A stretch of DNA of 64,000 nt from Burkholderiales bacterium. GTDB taxonomy: Bacteria; Pseudomonadota; Gammaproteobacteria; Burkholderiales; Burkholderiaceae_C. Positions 1-7,735 of this stretch are shown one piece after another; position 1 is the stretch's first letter; every line of letters starts with the position of its first letter. A program made the position numbers and the translations under genes. Below the pieces are notes generated by a model. The model did no database searches. It was not told the origin of the DNA and saw only the letters and a list, made by a program, of their open reading frames with translations. Where the stretch lies: the NCBI GenBank assembly GCA_017307855.1, contig JAFKGD010000001.1:558001-622000 (forward strand), in the 5' to 3' direction.

Positions 1-1100
1 TGATCGCGGTCGAGCCGGTGGACGGCGCCTTCCACCGCAACTGGGCCGTGGCCGGCCGCTTCGTCGCGGGCCAGAGCGTGAACCTGCTGACCACCGGCCG
101 CAACAAGCGCAGCCTGGCGCTGGACATGAAGTCGGCCGAGGGCAAGGCCGTCGCGCGCAAGCTGCTCGAAGGCGCTGACGTGGTGATGGAGAACTTCCGG
201 CCCGGTGCGATGGAGCGCATGGGCTTCGGCTACGAGCAGGTGAAGGCCTTCAATCCCGGCATCGTGTATGCCTCGGTCAGCGGCTACGGCGCCAGTGGAC
301 CCGACCGTGACACGCCCGGCCAGGACCTGCTGCTGCAGGCGCGCTCGGGCCTGGCCGCACGCACCGGCCGCGCCGACGGCGCGCCCACGCCCGCCGGCCC
401 GGTGATCGTGGACCAGCATGCCGCGTCGCTGCTGGCCATGGGCATCCTGGCCGCCCTGCTGGGCCGCGCCACCACGGGCAAGGGCGCCCTGGTGGAAGGC
501 AGCCTGCTGCAGTCGGCCATCGACCTGCAGTCCGAATCACTGACCGCGTGGCTCAACGGTGCACGCAGCGAGACGCCGCGCGGCAGGCACGGCCTGGCCA
601 GCTGGTGCAGTGCCGGCCCCTCGGGCATTCACGCCACGGCCGATGGCTACCTGGCGATCTCGATGGCCTCGCCGGCCGACCTGGCCATCGCGCTCGATCT
701 GCCGCAACTGGCCGACCTGCCGGCTTCGGCCAGCTTCGACCAGCGCGACGAGATCACACGCGTGGTGGCCGAACAGCTGAAGGCGAAGACCACGGCCGAC
801 TGGCTGCCCGCGCTGCAGCAGCAGGCCATCTGGCACATGCCCGTGAAGGACTACGACGACCTGCGCGGCGACGCGCAACTGCAGCACCTGGGCACGATCG
901 TCGATGCCACCGGCGCCGAAGGCGAGCAGGTCACCCTGCTGGGCCATCCGCTGCGCTTCGACGGCGCGGCGCCGCCCGTGCGCCTGGTGCCGCAGAAGCT
1001 CGGTGCGCAGACGCGCGACGTGCTGCTGGAGATCGGCTACGACCCCGCGCAGATCGACACGCTGCTGCAGTCGCGCGTGGTCGCCGCGCCCGCGGCCTGA
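1..1100 (+). CDS. CaiB/BaiF (family III) CoA-transferase-like protein, 5' end outside window
   Basis: Partial CDS. The frame is open from base 3, and the first visible residues (IAVEPVDGAFHRNW) align with IEPLGGAFERHW in the next gene, so the GTG at 18 is internal. Family III enzymes normally move CoA between carboxylic acids through an acyl-Asp anhydride. The fold hallmarks are present: NKRSLALDMKS, VVMENFRPGAMERMG and a glycine-rich SGYGASGP. The segment that normally reads V-D-x-S-x-x-D reads VEGSLLQ, so the usual catalytic Asp appears to be Gln (codon 510-512). It sits 22 bp upstream of a paralogue with a similar change, which suggests a heteromeric pair. Family membership is secure; the reaction and substrate are not. 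Confidence 0.85.
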   Translation, partial: IAVEPVDGAFHRNWAVAGRFVAGQSVNLLTTGRNKRSLALDMKSAEGKAVARKLLEGADVVMENFRPGAMERMGFGYEQVKAFNPGIVYASVSGYGASGPDRDTPGQDLLLQARSGLAARTGRADGAPTPAGPVIVDQHAASLLAMGILAALLGRATTGKGALVEGSLLQSAIDLQSESLTAWLNGARSETPRGRHGLASWCSAGPSGIHATADGYLAISMASPADLAIALDLPQLADLPASASFDQRDEITRVVAEQLKAKTTADWLPALQQQAIWHMPVKDYDDLRGDAQLQHLGTIVDATGAEGEQVTLLGHPLRFDGAAPPVRLVPQKLGAQTRDVLLEIGYDPAQIDTLLQSRVVAAPAA

Positions 1101-1122
1101 ACCCCGGCGCACGGAGGACGCA

Positions 1123-2325
1123 ATGGACATCCGCATGAAGGTGGTGAGCTTCTGCCACTACCTGCAGGGCCCGGCCTGCACGCAATACCTGGCCGACATG
1201 GGCGCCGAGGTGGTCAAGATCGAGCCGCTGGGTGGCGCGTTCGAGCGCCACTGGTCCGGCGGCAATTCGTGGGTGGGCGGCGTGAGCGCCTTCCTGCTCT
1301 CGGCCAACCGCAACACCGAAAGCCTGGCCGTCGATCTGAAGAAGCCCGAAGGGCGCGATCTGGTGCTGCGCCTGATCGACGAGGCCGACGTGGTGATCGA
1401 GAATTTCCGCCCCGGCGTGCTCGATCGCCTGGGCCTGGGCTTCGATGCGCTGCGCGCGCGCAGGCCGTCGCTGATCCTCGCCTCGGCCAGCGGCCTGGGC
1501 CGCACCGGGCCCGCTGCGTCGCGACCGGGGCAGGACCTGCTCATGCAGGCGCGCTCGGGCCTGATCGCGGCCACGGGCGGTGGCGGCGCCGGCCCCTCGG
1601 CCGTGGGCGCGGCCGTGATCGACCAGCACGGCGGCGCGCTGCTGGCCATGGGCATCCTGGGCGCCTACGTGCGCCGCCTGCAGACGGGCGATGGCACGCT
1701 GGTGGAGGGCAGCCTGTTCGCCGCCGGCATCGACCTGCAGACCGAAGCGCTCACCAAGTACTACGCGGTGCCGGACCGCCCCGACGTCTACACGCGCGAT
1801 CGCCACGTGGGCAGCTGGTACCACGATGCACCCTACGGCGTGTACCCGCTGGCCGACGGTCATCACCTCGTGCTGTCGATGAACGATCCGGTCCGGCTGG
1901 CCGATGCGCTGGGCAGCGACGCCCTGCGCACGCTCGCCGGCATCGACCGCTATGCCGAGCGCGACCGCTACGCGCAGGCCGTGGCGGCCGAGCTGCGCAC
2001 GCGCCGCTTCGACGAGATCTCGGCGGTGTTCGATGCCCATGCGATCTGGCACGAGCGTGTGCGCGACTACGACGACCTGCGGCAGGACCCGCAGGCCCTG
2101 CACAACGAAGCCTTCCGCGAGATCGAGGTGCCCGGCGGCGGCCGCGCCACCCTGGTCAACCATCCGCTGCGCTACGACGGCGAGTTGCCCGCATACCGCC
2201 GCATGCCCTTCCACGCGGGGCAGGACAGCCTGTCCATCCTGCGCCGGCTGGGCCTCTCCGCTGCCGAGTGCGATGCGCTCGTCGCCGCGGGCGTCGTCGG
2301 CACGCCGCAGGCCCCGGACGCCTGA
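1123..2325 (+). CDS. CaiB/BaiF (family III) CoA-transferase-like protein, second paralogue
   Basis: A 400-residue protein, about the usual length for the family. ATG 1123 was chosen because GGAGGA lies 5 bp upstream and the upstream frame overlaps the previous gene. Motifs include GAEVVKIEPLGGAFERHW near the N-terminus, NTESLAVDLKKPEGRDL and VVIENFRPGVLDRLGLG. At the position of the family's catalytic Asp the sequence reads VEGSLFAA, with Ala at codon 1720-1722. With its upstream partner it probably forms a two-gene unit feeding an acyl-CoA to the acyl-CoA dehydrogenase 42 bp downstream. It could be a true transferase using another residue, a racemase-like enzyme, or a structural partner; the sequence alone does not decide. 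Confidence 0.85.
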   Translation: MDIRMKVVSFCHYLQGPACTQYLADMGAEVVKIEPLGGAFERHWSGGNSWVGGVSAFLLSANRNTESLAVDLKKPEGRDLVLRLIDEADVVIENFRPGVLDRLGLGFDALRARRPSLILASASGLGRTGPAASRPGQDLLMQARSGLIAATGGGGAGPSAVGAAVIDQHGGALLAMGILGAYVRRLQTGDGTLVEGSLFAAGIDLQTEALTKYYAVPDRPDVYTRDRHVGSWYHDAPYGVYPLADGHHLVLSMNDPVRLADALGSDALRTLAGIDRYAERDRYAQAVAAELRTRRFDEISAVFDAHAIWHERVRDYDDLRQDPQALHNEAFREIEVPGGGRATLVNHPLRYDGELPAYRRMPFHAGQDSLSILRRLGLSAAECDALVAAGVVGTPQAPDA

Positions 2326-2367
2326 CAACTCCACCGATTCCATCCCTTCATCCGCTCACCACCGACC

Positions 2368-3531
2368 ATGTTCGATTACTCCATTCCCTCCGAAACCCAG
2401 ATGCTGCTGGACACCGTGCGCAAGTTCGTCACGCAGGAAGTGCAGCCGCTCGAAGCCGAAACCGAGAAGCAGGGCCGCGTGCCCGCCGAAGACCTGGCCC
2501 GCCTGAAGAAGAAGGCACAGGACCTGGGCCTGTTCGCCATGAACATGCCCGAGGACACAGGCGGCGGCGGCCTTTCGCACATCGACATGTGCCTGGTGGA
2601 AGAAGAGCTGGGCAAGACCTCGGACGCGCTGATCCGCCGCATCTTCGGCCAGGTCTACCCGATGCTGCTGGCCTGCAAGGGCGAGCAGCGCGAGAAGTAC
2701 CTGCTGCCCACCGTGCGCGGCGAGAAAATCTGCGCCATGGCCATCACCGAGCCGGGCGCGGGCTCGGATGCAGCCAGCATCAGCACCACGGCCACGCTGG
2801 ATGGCGACGAGTGGGTGCTCAACGGCCGCAAGCACTTCATCAGCGACGGCGACATCGCCGACTACGTGATCGTGATGGCCGTGCACGACAAGGACAAGCG
2901 CGCCCGCGGCGGCATCTCGCTCTTCCTGGTGGACAAGGGCACGCCCGGCTTCGAGATGACCAGCGTGCAGGCCATGATGGGTCACCGCGGCTACGGCCAT
3001 GCCGAGCTGGTGTTCGAGAACGTGCGCATCCCGAAGGATGCAGTGATGGGAGAGGTGGGCGAGGGCTTCAAGCTCATCATGAGCAGCGTCTCGGGCATCC
3101 GCCTGGCCCACATCGGCGCGCGCGCCGTGGGCATGGCCAGCCGCGTGCTGGAGCTGATGCGCAACTATGCGAACGACCGCAAGCAGTTCGGCCAGCCTAT
3201 CGGCGACTTCCAGATGGTGCAGCAGCAGATCGCCGACTCGGCCGTCGAGATCTTCGCCACCCGCATGATGGTGCTCAACACCGCGTGGGAGCTGGACCAG
3301 GGCATCGACTGCCGCGACAAGGTGTCGATGGTCAAGCTCTATGCCTCCGAGATGCTCGGCCGCGTGGCCGACCGGGGCATCCAGGTGTTCGGCGGCATGG
3401 GCTTCACGAAGGAGCTGCCGCTGGAGCGCATCTACCGCGACAGCCGCGTCACGCGCATCTACGACGGCACCTCCGAGATCCATCGCATGCTGATCGCCCG
3501 CAGCGTCATGAAGCGCGGCCTCAATCTTTGA
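2368..3531 (+). CDS. Acyl-CoA dehydrogenase (FAD-dependent)
   Basis: 387 residues, the standard length. Acyl-CoA dehydrogenases introduce a trans-2,3 double bond into an acyl-CoA and pass electrons to ETF. Visible signatures are the N-terminal helical domain, AITEPGAGSDAASI (FAD/substrate loop near residues 127-140), the helix with NYANDRKQFGQPIGDFQ, and the C-terminal FGGMGFTKELPLERIYRDSR followed by IYDGTSEIHRMLIAR. It lies 42 bp after the second CaiB/BaiF gene and before two MaoC-type genes, the order expected for activation, dehydrogenation and hydration of a carboxylic acid. A dispersed palindromic element starts at the first base after its stop codon. Confidence 0.93.
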   Translation: MFDYSIPSETQMLLDTVRKFVTQEVQPLEAETEKQGRVPAEDLARLKKKAQDLGLFAMNMPEDTGGGGLSHIDMCLVEEELGKTSDALIRRIFGQVYPMLLACKGEQREKYLLPTVRGEKICAMAITEPGAGSDAASISTTATLDGDEWVLNGRKHFISDGDIADYVIVMAVHDKDKRARGGISLFLVDKGTPGFEMTSVQAMMGHRGYGHAELVFENVRIPKDAVMGEVGEGFKLIMSSVSGIRLAHIGARAVGMASRVLELMRNYANDRKQFGQPIGDFQMVQQQIADSAVEIFATRMMVLNTAWELDQGIDCRDKVSMVKLYASEMLGRVADRGIQVFGGMGFTKELPLERIYRDSRVTRIYDGTSEIHRMLIARSVMKRGLNL

Positions 3532-3602
3532 CCCCCCCGAAGCGCCTTCGGCGCCTCCCCCCGAGGGGGCGCACCCAGCGGCCCTGCAAAGCCGGTTCCG
3601 CG
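3532..3602 (+). repeat. Dispersed extragenic palindromic element, copy A
   Basis: Begins immediately after the acyl-CoA dehydrogenase stop codon with a C7 run. It contains the small hairpin GAAGCGCCTTCGGCGCCTC and a C-run/G-run stem, and ends in AAAGCCGGTTCCGCGGG. The reverse complement matches the element at 20199-20269 over nearly its whole length and shares the GCGGAACCGGCTTTGC core with 33668-33760. All three copies abut a stop codon in the same orientation relative to the gene. It may act as a transcript 3' stabiliser or weak terminator; it has no U-tract. Confidence 0.75.
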
Positions 3603-3655
3603 GGTGCCCTGGCCTCGAGGCGTGGCACACGAACATTCATTCCACTGGACACTCC

Positions 3656-4063
3656 ATGACCACTTCCCTCAAGGCCGGCGACAACATGTCGTTCCGCAAG
3701 ACCCTCACCGTGGCCGAGCAGGCGATGTACACCGGCATCAGCGGCAACATGGCGCCGCTGCACGTGGACCAGCGCGCCGCCAAGGACGCCGGCTTCGACA
3801 ACATGCTGGCGTTCGAGCTCAACGGCGTGGCGCTGGCCACCACGGCGCTCAACCGCCTGGCCGGGCCCGGCTGGCGCATCGCCGGCGTGCAGGTCGATTT
3901 CGCCGTGCCGGTGCTGGTGGGCCAGACCCTCGAGTCGCGCGTCGAAGTGACGGCCGCCGATGCCGCAAGCATCACCTGCACGCTGCTGTGCCAGACCGTG
4001 GGCAACACCGGCGGCGCCGTCGTGGCGCAAGGGACGGCCCGCCTCGTGCCCGTGAAAGCCTGA
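3656..4063 (+). CDS. MaoC-like hot-dog dehydratase family protein (hydratase motif altered)
   Basis: 135 residues with a single hot-dog fold. MaoC/R-hydratases add water to enoyl-CoA using an Asp and His in the motif G-D-x-N-P-L-H-x-D. Here the segment reads SGNMAPLHVD (near residues 29-38): the His is kept but the Asp is Asn. The next gene, which follows directly, encodes a second MaoC protein with an intact GDFGPVHVD, so this one is probably the non-catalytic or substrate-binding half of a heteromeric hydratase. That pairing is an inference from known two-subunit MaoC hydratases. ATG 3656 is used; an internal ATG (MSFRKT) remains possible. Confidence 0.8.
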   Translation: MTTSLKAGDNMSFRKTLTVAEQAMYTGISGNMAPLHVDQRAAKDAGFDNMLAFELNGVALATTALNRLAGPGWRIAGVQVDFAVPVLVGQTLESRVEVTAADAASITCTLLCQTVGNTGGAVVAQGTARLVPVKA

Positions 4064-4065
4064 GC

Positions 4066-4518
4066 ATGTACGACCTCAAGCCTTTCGACAGCCTGCACGT
4101 CGGCAACGAGGTGTCGGTGCGCAAGACGATCACCGAAGCCGACGGCGCGCTCTACATCGCCGCCACCGGCGACTTCGGCCCCGTGCACGTGGACGACAGC
4201 TACGCCGAGACCACGCGCTTCGGCCGCCGCCTGGCGCCCGGCATCATGGTGGCCGGCATCTGCACCAACGTGCTGACGGCCGAGCTGGCCGGCACGCTGG
4301 GGGTCTCCATCGAGGACCGCTTCTGGTTCACCGGCCCGGTGTTCTACGGCGACACCATCGCCTTCCGCGTCTGGATTCATGAGATGGACGCCGAGACCCG
4401 CACCGTCACCTGGCAGGCCAGCGCGACCAACGACGAGGGCAAGGAAGTGCTCAAGGCCGAGGCCACGCTGAAGTTCCCGCGCGTGAAGCCCAAGCCGGTG
4501 GAGGCACCCGCCGCATGA
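4066..4518 (+). CDS. MaoC family enoyl-CoA hydratase-like protein
   Basis: 150 residues, hot-dog fold. The hydratase motif is intact: TGDFGPVHVDDSYA near residues 33-46 has the Asp and His that activate water in R-specific enoyl-CoA hydratases. It begins 2 bp after the preceding MaoC-like gene, so the two are almost certainly co-translated and likely form one complex. In the operon it would hydrate the enoyl-CoA produced by the acyl-CoA dehydrogenase. The C-terminal tail [10 protein letters not shown] is Pro/Ala-rich. Its stop overlaps the start of the next gene. Confidence 0.85.
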   Translation: MYDLKPFDSLHVGNEVSVRKTITEADGALYIAATGDFGPVHVDDSYAETTRFGRRLAPGIMVAGICTNVLTAELAGTLGVSIEDRFWFTGPVFYGDTIAFRVWIHEMDAETRTVTWQASATNDEGKEVLKAEATLKFPRVKPKPVEAPAA

Positions 4519-4862
4519 ACATCAACACCGTGCCCCCCACGCTGCCCGCGGGTGTCGCGGCCGGCTCGCCCGTGTTGCATGTGGTGCGCGTGGACATCGA
4601 CCCCGCACATGAGGCCGCGTTCAACACCTGGTACGACGAGGTGCACGTGCCCGCGCTGCTGGCCTGCCCCGGCTGGCTGTCGGCGCGGCGATTCGTCTCG
4701 CTGGAGGACGGCCCCAAGTACTGCGCCATCTACGAGGTGGCCGGCGACTGGGTCTACGCCACGCCCGAGTTCGAGGCCGTGGCCGGCTTCATGGAATTCA
4801 CGCCGCACGTGCGCAACTTCATGCGCCAGCGCCTGGCGCCGCTGGTGAAGGTGGCCCCGTGA
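4515..4862 (+). CDS. Small dimeric alpha/beta-barrel (EthD/DUF4286-like) protein
   Basis: 115 residues. The core [43 protein letters not shown] is typical of ferredoxin-like dimeric alpha/beta-barrel proteins in which the W-Y-x-x-x-H-x-P segment lines the active site. Members are often found in aromatic or CoA-dependent degradation operons, sometimes as monooxygenase or isomerase-like accessory enzymes. ATG overlaps the preceding MaoC stop (ATGA) and its own stop overlaps the next start, so it is translationally coupled on both sides. No specific reaction can be assigned. Confidence 0.7.
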   Translation: MNINTVPPTLPAGVAAGSPVLHVVRVDIDPAHEAAFNTWYDEVHVPALLACPGWLSARRFVSLEDGPKYCAIYEVAGDWVYATPEFEAVAGFMEFTPHVRNFMRQRLAPLVKVAP

Positions 4863-5413
4863 GCTCGCGTGCGGTCCCGCCGGCCGTGGCTCCGATCGCA
4901 GGCGCGGCCGGAAACCTTGCGGCGAGCCTGTTGCAGGCCCGTCCGCTCACGAAGGACGCGTTCGCGCCCTTCGGCCAGGTGATCGAGCTCGAGGGCGCAC
5001 GGCAGTTCGACATCAATGACGGCACCACGCGGCGCTTCCACGATCTGGCGAAGATCGACACGCTGGCCGATGGCGGACGGCCGATCGTGAGCCTGTTCCG
5101 GGCCCAGCCGCGTGCCGAGCCGGTGCGCCTCGCCCTGATGGAGCGGCATCCGCTGGGATCGCAGGCCTTCATTCCGCTGGCCGCACGCTCCTACTTCGTG
5201 GTGGTCGCGCCCGACGCGGGCGGGCGGCCCGGTCCGCTGCAGGCCTTCTTCACGACGGGATGGCAGGGCGTCAACTACGACCGCAACACCTGGCACCACC
5301 CGCTGCTGGCGGTGGACGAGGTGTCGGACTTCATCGTCGTGGACCGGGGTGGGGAAGGCCACAACCTCGAGGAATGGCCGCTCGCGGATCCGCCCGCGCT
5401 GCGCCGGCCCTGA
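4859..5413 (+). CDS. Ureidoglycolate lyase (AllA)-family cupin
   Basis: 184 residues, close to AllA length. The AllA pattern is visible: [46 protein letters not shown] and [14 protein letters not shown] near residues 138-151, where the histidines sit in the sugar-acid-binding cupin pocket. GTG 4859 overlaps the preceding TGA. AllA splits ureidoglycolate to glyoxylate and urea in purine breakdown, but no allantoin genes are near. In an operon of CoA-dependent enzymes it may be a paralogue acting on another small hydroxy acid. The family call is good; the reaction is uncertain. It converges on the dioxygenase operon 36 bp away. Confidence 0.8.
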   Translation: MSSRAVPPAVAPIAGAAGNLAASLLQARPLTKDAFAPFGQVIELEGARQFDINDGTTRRFHDLAKIDTLADGGRPIVSLFRAQPRAEPVRLALMERHPLGSQAFIPLAARSYFVVVAPDAGGRPGPLQAFFTTGWQGVNYDRNTWHHPLLAVDEVSDFIVVDRGGEGHNLEEWPLADPPALRRP

Positions 5414-5449
5414 GCGGCCTCACCTGCGGGATGGGCCGCGCCGGCCGCG

Positions 5450-6289
5450 TCAGTCGATGGCGGCCATCGCCATCATGCCGGCCGCCGTGTTGCTGATGGG
5501 AATGTGGTAATTGGTGTGCACCGCGCGCACGCGGCCCGGCACGGCGGCGCGCGCGGCCAGCCACATGAGCAGTTCCACGCCCTGGGTGCCGGTCTTCTCG
5601 ACCAGTTCGTGAATGCTGAACTGCGTGGCCCATTCGGGATCGTGGATCAGGCTGTCCATGAATTTCAGGTCGAACGGCTTGTTGATGAAGCCGGCGCGCT
5701 CTCCATCGAGCTGGTGCGACAGGCCGCCCGTGCCGATCACCACCACGCGGCGCGGGTCGTCCCAGGACCGCAGGGCCTCGCCCACGGCACGGCCCAGCGC
5801 CACGCAGCGCTTCGCGCTGGGCAGCGGGAACTGCACGGTGTTGATGCAGATCGGAACGGTGAGCACCGGGCAACGCTCCTGGGGCCAGAACAGCTTGAGC
5901 GGCAGCGCGAAGGCGTGATCCACCAGCATGTCCTGGCAGGTGGTGACGTCGAACTCGGCTTCGACCAGGTGGTTGATGAGGTGCCACGACAGCTCGGGCA
6001 CGCCGTCGAACGGCGGCAGCGTGGGCAGGCCCCAGCCCTCGTCGGCGTTGCTGTAGCGCGGCGCCGCGCCGATCGCGAAGGTGGGCATCTTGTCGAGGAA
6101 GAAGTTGAGCCCGTGGTCGTTGTAGAAGACGACGGCGATGTCGGGCTTCACGTCGGCGAGCCATTCGCGCACGGGCAGGAAGCCGTCGAAGAACGGTTTC
6201 CAGTAGGGATCCTGCTGGCGGCCACGCGCGATCGCGCCGCCGATGGAGGGAACGTGTGAGGTGGTGAGCCCGCCGACGATGGTGGCCAT
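5450..6289 (-). CDS. ligB: Class III extradiol ring-cleavage dioxygenase, beta (LigB-type) subunit, second copy
   Basis: 279 residues. LigB-type catalytic subunits bind Fe(II) through two His and a Glu. His12 (TSHVPS), His59 (YNDHGLNF) and the Glu in GVELLMW are all present, and so is the catalytic His in GTGGLSHQL. It is clearly a paralogue of PmdB at 20269-21123 but well diverged. The alpha subunit gene lies just upstream on the same strand with a 19 bp gap, so the two form an AB enzyme. No other meta-cleavage pathway genes are adjacent, so the substrate (protocatechuate, gallate or another catechol) cannot be fixed. The gene converges with the CoA-type operon. Confidence 0.85.
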   Translation of the reverse strand: MATIVGGLTTSHVPSIGGAIARGRQQDPYWKPFFDGFLPVREWLADVKPDIAVVFYNDHGLNFFLDKMPTFAIGAAPRYSNADEGWGLPTLPPFDGVPELSWHLINHLVEAEFDVTTCQDMLVDHAFALPLKLFWPQERCPVLTVPICINTVQFPLPSAKRCVALGRAVGEALRSWDDPRRVVVIGTGGLSHQLDGERAGFINKPFDLKFMDSLIHDPEWATQFSIHELVEKTGTQGVELLMWLAARAAVPGRVRAVHTNYHIPISNTAAGMMAMAAID

Positions 6290-6308
6290 GGTGTGTCTCC
6301 GCTGGGTA

Positions 6309-6683
6309 TCAATAGTGTTCGAGCGCGGCCGGCTGGTCGTTCTGCGCGACCAGGCGCGCCTTGAAGGCTTCTTTCGTCATGCCGGTCTGGGCCGCGCCAA
6401 GGTCCTGTACGTCCAGGCCGAGGATGCCGGCGAACTTGGCGAGGTAGTACACGTTGCCACCGGCCGACAGCAGCGCGAGCACGTCGCGCCGCGCGATGGC
6501 ATCGGCCTGCTCGCCCGTGAGGCCGAAGCGGCGCATGTAGCCCGCCTCGTCCGCGCGGAAGGCCTCGCGGTTGGCGGCGTCGTTGAAAGAAAAGCACATG
6601 CGGTTGAGCGCATAGCCCTTCATGGCCTGCGCACCGTCGAACAGCACGGTGCCGGGGATGAGACGGGATGATGAGGCGGGCAT
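6309..6683 (-). CDS. ligA: Class III extradiol dioxygenase alpha (LigA-type) subunit, second copy
   Basis: 124 residues, an all-helical LigA-type small subunit that covers the active site of LigB. It shares the PmdA pattern: LIPGTVLFDGAQAMKGYALNRMCFSF, NREAFRADEAGYMRRFGLT and LLSAGGNVYYLAKFAGILG followed by GMTKEAFKARL. ATG 6683 is set by homology to the start of PmdA-type proteins; the frame stays open far upstream only as a shadow of the TRAP genes. It lacks the long polar tail of PmdA. It is the first gene of a two-gene operon and diverges from the EamA gene. Confidence 0.85.
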   Translation of the reverse strand: MPASSSRLIPGTVLFDGAQAMKGYALNRMCFSFNDAANREAFRADEAGYMRRFGLTGEQADAIARRDVLALLSAGGNVYYLAKFAGILGLDVQDLGAAQTGMTKEAFKARLVAQNDQPAALEHY

Positions 6684-6803
6684 GGAGTGTCTCCGGATGA
6701 CGCGGCGAGTGTCCGCCGCCGCCCGCGCGCGCGTGCTGACCTGGATCAAGCCCACGGCCCGCGACGACGGCCAATCGTGCGTACGCGTACCATCGGGGCC
6801 GAC

Positions 6804-7733
6804 ATGTCCCTTTCTGCCCCCACGCCCAGCCAGGCTCTGGCCACCGCCAACCGACGCGGCATCACCGCGATGATGCTGTCCGCCATGACGTTCGTCGCCA
6901 ACGATGCGCTGCTCAAATACGCCAGCCAGTCGCTGCCCGGCATGCAGGCCATCTTCCTGCGCGGCGTGTTCGCCACGCTGTTCCTGCTGATGCTGTGCCA
7001 GGCCATGGGCGTGACAAAGCACTTCAACCGTCTGGGCGACCGGCGGCTGCTCACGCGCTCTTGCCTGGACGCGGTGGCCACCCTGCTCTACCTCACCGCC
7101 CTCTTCCACCTGCCGCTGGGCAACGCGACGGCCATCAACATGGCGGCACCGCTCTTCATCATGCTGTTCGCGGTGTTGGTGCTGCGCGAGCAGGCCGGCT
7201 TCACGCGCTGGGCGGCGCTGGCGGGCGGGTTCGCGGGGGTGCTGCTGATCGTGCAGCCCGCGGCCGAGGGCTTCAACGCCTGGGCGCTGCTGTCCGTGGT
7301 CGGCACGGTGCTGCACGCGGCGCGCGACCTGCTCACGCGCTTCATCGACCGCAGCATTCCCACGCTGGTGCTCACGCTCTCCACCATGATCGCGGTGATG
7401 GTGCTCTCGGGTATCGCCTCGATCTTCCAGGGCTGGGCGCCGGTGGGCTGGACCACGCTGGGCTGCCTCATGGTGGCGGCCGTGTTCCTGGGCGCGGGCC
7501 ACTACTTCCTGGCCGTGAGCATGCGCACGGGCGAGCTGAGCCTGATCGCGCCGTTCCGCTACAGCGGCCTGCTGTTCGCGCTGTTCATCGGCTGGACGGT
7601 GTGGGGCGACGTGCCCAACGCGCTGGCCACCGTGGGCATCGTGCTGCTGGTGGGCGCGGGGCTGTACGTGCTGCTGCATGAGCGCGCGCGCCAGCGGCAG
7701 CGGCAGATGCTGGAGACGGCGGCGGGCGACTGA
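6804..7733 (+). CDS. EamA/DMT-family inner-membrane transporter
   Basis: 309 residues with ten predicted membrane segments in two five-helix repeats, the drug/metabolite exporter architecture. The first repeat begins at GITAMMLSAMTFVANDALLKYASQ and the second near AWALLSVVGTVLHAARDLLTRF. The charged C-terminal tail is HERARQRQRQ. ATG 6804 starts directly before the hydrophobic domain; an upstream in-frame ATG would add an Arg-rich leader that does not fit the family. It diverges from the LigAB-type dioxygenase genes with about 120 bp between, so it may export an aromatic or pathway intermediate. The substrate is unknown. Confidence 0.85.
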   Translation: MSLSAPTPSQALATANRRGITAMMLSAMTFVANDALLKYASQSLPGMQAIFLRGVFATLFLLMLCQAMGVTKHFNRLGDRRLLTRSCLDAVATLLYLTALFHLPLGNATAINMAAPLFIMLFAVLVLREQAGFTRWAALAGGFAGVLLIVQPAAEGFNAWALLSVVGTVLHAARDLLTRFIDRSIPTLVLTLSTMIAVMVLSGIASIFQGWAPVGWTTLGCLMVAAVFLGAGHYFLAVSMRTGELSLIAPFRYSGLLFALFIGWTVWGDVPNALATVGIVLLVGAGLYVLLHERARQRQRQMLETAAGD

Positions 7734-7735
7734 GC

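Noticed and set aside
1269-3659. A 796-codon plus-strand open frame over the CaiB and acyl-CoA dehydrogenase genes
   Set aside because: It overlaps two clearly conserved genes in another frame and encodes an Arg/Pro/His-rich sequence without any recognisable motif.
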